Source: an uncultured Clostridium sp.
Lineage (GTDB): Bacteria; Bacillota; Clostridia; TANB77; CAG-508
Reading direction: 5' to 3'
DNA: 8,994 bases
Assembly (NCBI GenBank): GCA_948465625.1
Contig: CAOJXM010000029.1
Coordinates: 1-8,994, forward strand
The translations under genes and the position numbers were made by a program. The notes beneath the pieces are model-generated. The model was not told the origin of the DNA and did not search any database. It was given only the letters and a program-made list of their open reading frames with translations. Below are positions 1 to 4,915 of the stretch, piece after piece. The number at the start of each line of letters is the position of its first letter. Position 1 is the first letter of the stretch.

Positions 1-560
1 ATCATTACAGAGATTTCCGTCTGAGAAAATGTTGTTAATGTTTTCATATGTTTATATAAATCTTCTATCTGTACTTCTTTATATCCCTTTTCCCAAAGAA
101 ATTCTTCAAAGTCCATTGAATACATTTCATAATCTTCTTTGTTTCCTACACTATTAGACTCTATTTCTTTGTAATTTATTCCCATTAAAGAGCCAGAACA
201 AATGACATCGTATCTTCCATCTTGTCGAAATGATTTAAGAGAGGTAGCACAATTGATACAATCTTGTATTTCATCAAAAAATATTAATGTTTCTTGTGGG
301 ATAAATTCTAGTTCTGGATTTTTTAATGAAATGTTTTTTAATATGGTATCTACTTCAAATCCATCATCAAATATGTCTTTATATTGTTTTTGGAGTACAA
401 AATTGATATAAATTGTGTTCTTATAATTATTTTGTGCAAAGTGTTTAATGGATTCTGTTTTACCAATTTGTCTCGCCCCTTTTACAATCAATGGTTTTCT
501 ATTAGAATCTTTTTTCCATTCTATTAAAAATGAATCGATTTTTCTTTTTAATAATTCCAT
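1..560 (-). CDS. AAA_14/DUF4143-type ATPase, N-terminal part (truncated by the left window edge)
   Basis: The reading frame opens at an ATG (558-560) and stays open through 186 codons to the left edge, so the C-terminal part is missing. A Shine-Dalgarno AGGAGGA at 568-574 lies 7 nt before the ATG and supports this start. The Walker A motif is GARQIGKT (residues 28-35), the Walker B is LIFFDE (about 92-97), and CSGS (about 121-124) sits where the family has its sensor-like (S/T)GS motif. This order, followed by a segment with DFEEFLW (about 150), is typical of the archaeal-type ATPases annotated as AAA_14 plus DUF4143. The family binds and presumably hydrolyses ATP, but its cellular role is poorly defined, and I infer no specific substrate. 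It is the second such ATPase in the window and is clearly different in sequence from the one at 749-2164. It has its own promoter with repeated sites, so it is probably expressed independently. Confidence 0.9.
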   Translation of the reverse strand, partial: MELLKRKIDSFLIEWKKDSNRKPLIVKGARQIGKTESIKHFAQNNYKNTIYINFVLQKQYKDIFDDGFEVDTILKNISLKNPELEFIPQETLIFFDEIQDCINCATSLKSFRQDGRYDVICSGSLMGINYKEIESNSVGNKEDYEMYSMDFEEFLWEKGYKEVQIEDLYKHMKTLTTFSQTEISVM

Positions 561-580
561 AATTTTATCCTCCTGTTATT

Positions 581-610
581 ATTATATCACAAAATTCCAT
601 ATGTTTTCAA
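581..610 (-). promoter_or_regulatory. Promoter of the left-edge ATPase gene, extended -10
   Basis: On the minus strand a -35 box TTGAAA (605-610) is followed after 18 bp by a perfect -10 box TATAAT (581-586), preceded by TGA to give an extended -10 (TGnTATAAT). A start about 7 nt past the -10 box would fall near 574-577, at or just before the Shine-Dalgarno AGGAGGA. The leader would then be only about 14 to 19 nt. One copy of the 14-bp direct repeat (585-598) covers the 5' end of the -10 box and part of the spacer. Confidence 0.75.
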
Positions 611-662
611 TTGTTTTATCACGAAATTCCGATTGTTTTTATGATTTTTATCACAAAATTCC
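585..662. repeat. Three 14-bp direct repeats at exact 32-bp period (candidate operator array)
   Basis: The motif TATCACRAAATTCC (plus strand) occurs at 585-598, 617-630 and 649-662. Copies 1 and 3 are identical; copy 2 differs only by G at one position. The starts are exactly 32 bp apart, about three helical turns, so bound proteins would sit on the same face of the DNA. Copy 1 overlaps the -10/spacer region, while copies 2 and 3 lie upstream of the -35 box. A degenerate relative (TATCTTAATTCC, 717-728) may be a decayed fourth site. The spacers are unrelated AT-rich sequence. I infer a cooperative regulator-binding array controlling the ATPase gene; no binding protein can be named. Confidence 0.7.
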
Positions 663-748
663 TATTTTGATTCTATAAAGTGATATTCCTTTTAATGCTT
701 GTGGTACCTAATCTTTTATCTTAATTCCACTTTTGATATTTGAAATTT

Positions 749-2164
749 TTAAACATTTAACAACCAATATGGGATATAGTACAAATCTTCTTCTTTTTTA
801 TAGATATCCTTTGTAATCATAATGCCATAGGTGGTCTTGCCCATTTTATTCTCTTTATTTTTTTGTATGAACTTTTTAATTGCTTTTGTATCACTAGCTT
901 CTATCTGATTGGTGTACTTTACTTCAATTGGTATGATATCATTTTTTCGATCTAAAATAATATCAATTTCTTCTTTTTCTGTATTCCTATAGTAATATTG
1001 GTTATAATTTTCTTTTTCACAAAGTAGGCGAATGTCAAAGTCAACCATTGTTTCTACAATATGCCCCTCTTCATTTGAATTGATTTGCTTTTTCTTTAAA
1101 AGGCTGTTTTGAATTCCATTATCTAAAATACTCAATTTTTTATTGCTTCTTATGGTTTTTCCCACATTGGTAGAATAATTCTCTAAAACATTGATGAGAA
1201 AAGCCTGTTTTAAATAGCCAAGATATGTGATTAATGTTACAGTATCAATTCCGAAATTTCCTGTCATTCCACTATAGGAAAATGTTTGCGAAGGATTGCT
1301 TGCAATGTAATACATTAGTTTTTCTAAAATTTGTGGACTTTTTATACTATACATTGCCAATATGTCCTTATAAATGCCTCGTGTTATAATATCCTCTGTT
1401 AAACTTTTTTGCCATACCTCTATGTCTCGTTTTTCAAAATATTCTGGATAGCCTCCTACTAAAATATATTCTTTTAGTATCTTTTTGCTATTTCTTTTCA
1501 CTTCCTCCTGATGATAAAAGTTTTCTAATGCTTTAAAACTTTTATCAGGATTGTCAAAATCAAATTTTGGCAATACAATATCTTCTTGTTTGGATACGTA
1601 GGTTCTGTGAAAATTTAAGAATTGGCAAAAAGTGAGTGGTAATACATAAATATTTTCAATTCTTCCTAATAACGATTCATTGGCATCCTTGAATAAATGT
1701 AAAGAGGAAGAACCTGTAATAATGAATTTTATGTTGTACTTCCTATCAAAATATATTTTTAAAAAGTTTTGCCAATTTTTGATAAAGTGAATTTCATCAA
1801 TAAAGATATACACTTTTGAAGTGATTTTTGTAATACTTTCTTCTAATATCTCGTTAAAATATACTTCTAATACATTGGATAATTTGTCATCTTCGTGGAA
1901 AAATAGGCTTGGATCGTCTCCACTAAAAAATAGTATTCTTTTTGGCTCTATTTTTTCCTCCTTTAATAAGTGGTTTATGGTTTGATAAAGCAAAGTTGAT
2001 TTCCCTACTCGTCTTGGTCCGATTATGCTTAGTATTCTCTTTTCGTTTAATTTGCTCATAATTGTATTGAATTCTACTCTCTCTTTTCCTAATAAAAATT
2101 GAGCATTTATTTCTTCGTTTTGCCACCATATATTACTTAATATTAAACTTTCTTTGATATCCAT
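749..2164 (-). CDS. AAA_14/DUF4143-type ATPase with C-terminal PD-(D/E)XK-like module
   Basis: This complete 471-residue protein is the usual size for the family. Walker A is GPRRVGKS (49-56), Walker B is VYIFIDE (118-124), and TGSSS (150-154) is the sensor-like motif. GGYPEYF (237-243) is a family signature in the linker helices. Residues about 290-325 look like a small winged-helix segment. The C-terminal part has E371, D401 and E414-x-K416 (IPIEVKY) in the order of the restriction-endonuclease-like fold of DUF4143. The ATG at 2162-2164 is preceded 6 nt upstream by AAGGTGA (2171-2177) and by its own promoter. The family is widespread in bacteria and archaea, often in several diverged copies per genome, and its function is not settled. 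Whether the nuclease-like module cuts DNA cannot be told from sequence. No convincing terminator follows the stop codon, so some read-through into the next ATPase gene is possible. Confidence 0.93.
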   Translation of the reverse strand: MDIKESLILSNIWWQNEEINAQFLLGKERVEFNTIMSKLNEKRILSIIGPRRVGKSTLLYQTINHLLKEEKIEPKRILFFSGDDPSLFFHEDDKLSNVLEVYFNEILEESITKITSKVYIFIDEIHFIKNWQNFLKIYFDRKYNIKFIITGSSSLHLFKDANESLLGRIENIYVLPLTFCQFLNFHRTYVSKQEDIVLPKFDFDNPDKSFKALENFYHQEEVKRNSKKILKEYILVGGYPEYFEKRDIEVWQKSLTEDIITRGIYKDILAMYSIKSPQILEKLMYYIASNPSQTFSYSGMTGNFGIDTVTLITYLGYLKQAFLINVLENYSTNVGKTIRSNKKLSILDNGIQNSLLKKKQINSNEEGHIVETMVDFDIRLLCEKENYNQYYYRNTEKEEIDIILDRKNDIIPIEVKYTNQIEASDTKAIKKFIQKNKENKMGKTTYGIMITKDIYKKEEDLYYIPYWLLNV

Positions 2165-2206
2165 ATTTTCTCACCTTCTATTTCTATTTTATTCTTTTTT
2201 TATTTT

Positions 2207-2235
2207 ATTATACCATTTTTGTTGAATGAATTCAA
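2207..2235 (-). promoter_or_regulatory. Promoter of the complete ATPase gene
   Basis: On the minus strand a -35 box TTGAAT (2230-2235) is separated by 17 bp from a perfect -10 box TATAAT (2207-2212). The predicted start near 2200 gives a leader of about 36 nt to the ATG at 2164, with the Shine-Dalgarno site well placed inside it. The whole promoter is embedded in the right-to-left half of a 44-bp inverted repeat, so the boxes are also part of a likely operator. Confidence 0.75.
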
Positions 2236-2250
2236 TAAAAATGGTATAAT
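2222..2250 (+). promoter_or_regulatory. Possible plus-strand promoter for a short RNA of about 70 nt
   Basis: Because of the inverted repeat, the plus strand also carries TTGAAT (2222-2227), a 17-bp spacer and TATAAT (2245-2250). A transcript starting near 2257 would reach the bidirectional terminator at 2289-2328 after about 70 nt and contains no evident reading frame. The boxes are seen directly; that they are used is inference, and they may exist only because the site is palindromic. Confidence 0.35.
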
Positions 2251-2267
2251 ATGTTGAATTCATTCAA
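2222..2267. promoter_or_regulatory. Pair of 14-bp oppositely oriented sites, candidate operators
   Basis: TTGAATGAATTCAA at 2222-2235 has its exact reverse complement, TTGAATTCATTCAA, at 2254-2267. The starts are again 32 bp apart, the same spacing as the direct repeats upstream of the other ATPase gene, though the motif is different. The first site covers the -35 box of the ATPase promoter and the second lies just upstream of it. This fits binding sites for a dimeric regulator. The regulator is unknown, and autoregulation is only a guess. Confidence 0.55.
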
Positions 2268-2288
2268 TATATTTTCTATCTTAACTAT

Positions 2289-2328
2289 AAAAACAAGGTT
2301 GAAATTTTACTATTTCAACCTTGTTTTT
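2289..2328 (-). terminator. Intrinsic terminator of the five-gene operon, potentially bidirectional
   Basis: A perfect 16-bp stem (arms 2289-2304 and 2313-2328) with an 8-nt loop contains the core CAAGGTTGAAA paired with TTTCAACCTTG. An A-run precedes and a T-run follows the core on each strand, so it can work in both directions. On the minus strand it touches the TAA stop codon (2328-2330) of the last operon gene. Confidence 0.9.
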
Positions 2329-3551
2329 TATCCTCTATATCCTATTTCTAATTCTTCGTCTTGTATTTCTTCTTCTGTTTCTTGGATGCGTTCTTCTATG
2401 GTGTCTCCTCGTTTTTGCTTGTATATTTCATAAAATTCGATTACATCCATGTCGTTTCTTTTTGCTGCTTCTACAATCATTTCTATTTCAATGGCATCGA
2501 TTACATTATTATCTAAGTTTTCGTCTATGTTTTCGAGTTGTGTTGGCTCTCCATCTTCTAACCTTTCTTGTGCTCTTCCAATTTCATCTGAAATACTGGT
2601 ATTGTAACCTTTTGTCATCATTTCTCTTAATTCTCTTGTTGTTTTTTTGTCATTCGTAGTTTTTAGTCCTATTGGAATGGCTAGGTAATTATCGTTTTGG
2701 TCTCTTCTATAAAATTTGACTTCTGGAATACCCATACTTCCTACTTTAATAGCCAAACCTTGGTTGCCTTTTTTATCATTGGTACCTGTATTTATTTTTA
2801 ACATGGTAGATACTCTAGTAGTTCTTACTTGGCTTCCATCTAGGTTTGTTTCTATCATTTCTTGTGATGGATTGGTTCCTTCTGTTTGGGTTAGAGAATT
2901 GATTTTTACCTCGTTTCCATTGGCATCAATTCCATATACCTCAAAATCGATATTATTGCTACTTCGTATCATGCATCTTTTTACGTTTTTTTGTTTTAAT
3001 TCTGGTATAAGGTCTGCAATTCTTTGCCCTTGTGTAACATATTGGTTCATATCTATTTCGATGTCATTTTTGCCTATTGCTTTTTTCTCTTCGTCTTGTT
3101 TGTCTTTGTCTTTTTCTTCTTCTGGCTTGGTTGGCTGTTTTTTTCTAGTAACGCTTGCTCCCATTCCTCGTTCTTCTCTTGCTTCTTGCATTTCTTCTAG
3201 CTTTTGTTGAGAAATTTGCTTATTTCCTTGCTCTTTTAGTTCTTCCATTTTAGCTAATAGCATTTCTGGTGTAATGATATCTTTGTATTTTGGATTTATG
3301 ACGATTTGATTTTCTTGATGGAGTAAAACGCTTGCAATTGGCTCATGGTCTGCATACATTTGTATGGTAATTTCGTCCATTTCTACCTTTTCTACAGAAT
3401 AGATACTTCTATCTTCTCTTTTTCGGGTTTCTGGATTTAATATTTCAATTTTTCCATAGAAAATGATGTCTGTTACTTTTACTTCTTGCTGACTACTTTC
3501 TATGTCTTTTTTTAATTCTTGCATGCTTTTATATAACTTTTCGTTTTCCAT
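2328..3551 (-). CDS. Soluble, highly charged protein of unknown function, last gene of the operon
   Basis: I do not recognise this 407-residue protein. It has no signal peptide and no membrane segment, so it should be cytoplasmic. Residues 1-90 contain predicted strands and the segment VTDIIFYGKIEILNP (26-40). Residues about 95-160 are a charged helical, probably coiled-coil and partly disordered stretch rich in K, E and Q. Residues about 165-300 form a second, beta-rich globular region (DFEVYGIDANGNEVKI; VKFYRRDQND). The tail (about 305-407) is helical and strongly acidic at the end. The ATG at 3549-3551 has AGGAG (3559-3563) 7 nt upstream, and the stop of the preceding gene is only 16 bp away, so translation is probably coupled. 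Co-transcription with envelope proteins suggests a cytoplasmic partner or regulator of the same machinery; this is inference from position only. Confidence 0.88.
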   Translation of the reverse strand: MENEKLYKSMQELKKDIESSQQEVKVTDIIFYGKIEILNPETRKREDRSIYSVEKVEMDEITIQMYADHEPIASVLLHQENQIVINPKYKDIITPEMLLAKMEELKEQGNKQISQQKLEEMQEAREERGMGASVTRKKQPTKPEEEKDKDKQDEEKKAIGKNDIEIDMNQYVTQGQRIADLIPELKQKNVKRCMIRSSNNIDFEVYGIDANGNEVKINSLTQTEGTNPSQEMIETNLDGSQVRTTRVSTMLKINTGTNDKKGNQGLAIKVGSMGIPEVKFYRRDQNDNYLAIPIGLKTTNDKKTTRELREMMTKGYNTSISDEIGRAQERLEDGEPTQLENIDENLDNNVIDAIEIEMIVEAAKRNDMDVIEFYEIYKQKRGDTIEERIQETEEEIQDEELEIGYRG

Positions 3552-3567
3552 CTTTTTTCTCCTAACT

Positions 3568-4905
3568 TTATTTTACTTCAAATGACATTTCAAAGTCGGT
3601 TCCTTCTTTTAGTCTTACTACAAAGTTTTGGTTTTTGGTTTGTTTGGTTTCTTTGTTTGTAATGGTGGTAGTATAGGTGTAGGTGTTTGCTTGATTGTTG
3701 AACCCACCAAAGGTGATTTGATTTTTATTATAGTATTGTGTTTTGATGTATTGCTCAAAACTTGCTTGTGTTTTAAAGTAGTTATCTTTAAAGCTGTCTG
3801 CTAGTTTGCTATAAGCATATTGGTAGTCTTTTTTGTTGATGGCTTCTACAAATTTACTGATGTTCATGGCTACTTTTTCTTGCTCAGTTGCTTTGTTGTA
3901 TTTTTCTAAGAATTCTGGCAGGTCAATGCTGTAGGTGTCTAATATGACACTATATTCCATTACCGCCGTTTCACGAAAGATGTAGTAGTCTTCGTCTGGT
4001 GTTAGAATGGTGTATTGGGTATAGTCATCTGTTTGGTCTATTTTGTATTTGGCTGGTGTAATTTTCATTAGTTCTTGTTTGTTGTTTTCTACATAGGCTT
4101 TAAATGCTTCTAAACTACCAAATCGTGCTTGAGCATATTGTTTATCTAATTGATTATACATGTTTTCTACATCATATTGCAAATCCATTCTCATTCGAGC
4201 TACATATTCTGCTACCATTTCAGATTGTGTTTTTTGAATCTCTTTAAATCCATTGTATTCATTTCTTGCTATTGTTTTTTCTTGGTATAATAGAATTGAT
4301 TTTTCTTCCTCTATATCGATTCCTTTTTGCTCAATGTATAATTGAGGAATAATATAATAAGTATAATTATTAAAATCTATTAATACAATGGTTGAAATTT
4401 TATCTTTTTGGTTTGTATCTCTATCAATCAAAGTTGTTTCTACTGCATAAGCATAAAGCTCAGTTTCGTTTTCATATTCTTGTGTATTGATTGTTTGTGT
4501 TGATTTATATATTTTATCAATTCTCAATTGCTTATCTGGTATGCCAATTTTCTGATAAATATTATCACTATTTAATTTTAATTCATCTTTAACAACTTGT
4601 GGTATAATTCCTAATAACTCTTTCTTGTAAGTATCTGCAAAAGGAACTTCTCCTTCTTCATATTCTTGTAAATAGTACAAATCTAAAGAATATTGTTTAT
4701 ATCTCTCCATACAGCTTTTAATGATAAAATAATCAGATACAGATGTTAACTTTTTTAATTTATTGGTAATTTCAAAAGATTGTTCTAATCTTTCTTGATT
4801 TTCTTTGTTGTCTTTTGTAAGCCAAACTAAAACAATTCCCAACATTATCATTAGTAGTATAATGATAATAATAATAGCAATTATCACTTTTTTTAAGTTC
4901 TTCAT
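3568..4905 (-). CDS. Single-pass membrane protein with probably three NTF2-like modules, VirB8/TcpC-like in layout
   Basis: This 445-residue protein has a short basic N-terminus (KNLKK), one long hydrophobic segment (about 7-30) and a large extracytoplasmic region, so an N-in/C-out topology is likely. The C-terminal unit (about 346-443) has the helix-rich start FVEAINKKDYQYAYSKLADSF followed by beta strands with TYTYTTTIT, as in NTF2-like domains. Two earlier stretches (about 52-190 and 232-325) repeat the pattern of helices followed by strands and may be further copies, more diverged. Anchored NTF2-like proteins with this layout include VirB8 and the Gram-positive conjugation protein TcpC, which uses two such domains. 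Its start lies 8 bp from the stop of the hydrolase gene, and the Shine-Dalgarno site overlaps that stop. Domain assignment is by pattern, not by search, so a general NTF2-like lipobox-free anchor of another envelope system is possible. Confidence 0.9.
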   Translation of the reverse strand: MKNLKKVIIAIIIIIILLMIMLGIVLVWLTKDNKENQERLEQSFEITNKLKKLTSVSDYFIIKSCMERYKQYSLDLYYLQEYEEGEVPFADTYKKELLGIIPQVVKDELKLNSDNIYQKIGIPDKQLRIDKIYKSTQTINTQEYENETELYAYAVETTLIDRDTNQKDKISTIVLIDFNNYTYYIIPQLYIEQKGIDIEEEKSILLYQEKTIARNEYNGFKEIQKTQSEMVAEYVARMRMDLQYDVENMYNQLDKQYAQARFGSLEAFKAYVENNKQELMKITPAKYKIDQTDDYTQYTILTPDEDYYIFRETAVMEYSVILDTYSIDLPEFLEKYNKATEQEKVAMNISKFVEAINKKDYQYAYSKLADSFKDNYFKTQASFEQYIKTQYYNKNQITFGGFNNQANTYTYTTTITNKETKQTKNQNFVVRLKEGTDFEMSFEVK

Positions 4906-4909
4906 TTTC

Positions 4910-4915
4910 CCTCCT
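4910..4915 (-). promoter_or_regulatory. Shine-Dalgarno site overlapping the upstream stop codon
   Basis: AGGAGG at 4910-4915 shares two bases with the TAG stop (4914-4916) of the hydrolase gene and lies only 4 nt before the ATG at 4903-4905. The overlap suggests that ribosomes finishing the hydrolase reinitiate on the NTF2-like gene, tying the amounts of the two proteins together. Confidence 0.75.

Larger units (their letters stand above)
2207..2250. repeat. 44-bp inverted repeat carrying mirror-image promoter boxes
   Basis: The arms 2207-2226 and 2231-2250 are 20 bp each around a 4-bp centre (TGAA). They are complementary except for one G/T position (2221 versus 2236), which would still pair as G·U in RNA. 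The outer ends read ATTATACC and GGTATAAT, and the inner ends read TTGAA and TTCAA, so the repeat contains a -10 and a -35 box in each direction. It lies upstream of the predicted ATPase transcription start and is followed by no U-run, so I read it as an operator or bidirectional promoter rather than a terminator. Confidence 0.8.

Noticed and set aside
585..662. Regularly spaced repeats as a mini CRISPR array
   Set aside because: The repeats are only 14 bp, the gaps 18 bp, there are no cas genes, and the array overlaps a promoter directly upstream of a gene. An operator array fits better.
202..678. Two small plus-strand open frames (202-411 and 448-678)
   Set aside because: The first and most of the second are antisense to the left-edge ATPase, whose Walker motifs confirm the minus strand. 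The rest of the second crosses the repeat-bearing promoter.
663..748. Possible terminator after the complete ATPase gene
   Set aside because: No stable GC-containing hairpin followed by a U-run is visible on the minus strand in this AT-rich gap.
2207..2250. The 44-bp inverted repeat as a transcription terminator or a MITE
   Set aside because: It has no U-run after it and a low-GC stem, and a separate strong terminator lies at 2289-2328. No transposon-like ends or clear target duplication are visible beyond the palindrome itself.
2716..3210. Plus-strand open frame of 164 codons within the last operon gene
   Set aside because: It is a shadow of the minus-strand gene: hydrophobic and low in complexity, with no good ribosome binding site and lying wholly inside a well-supported CDS. 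The same applies to the other plus-strand open frames inside the minus-strand genes.
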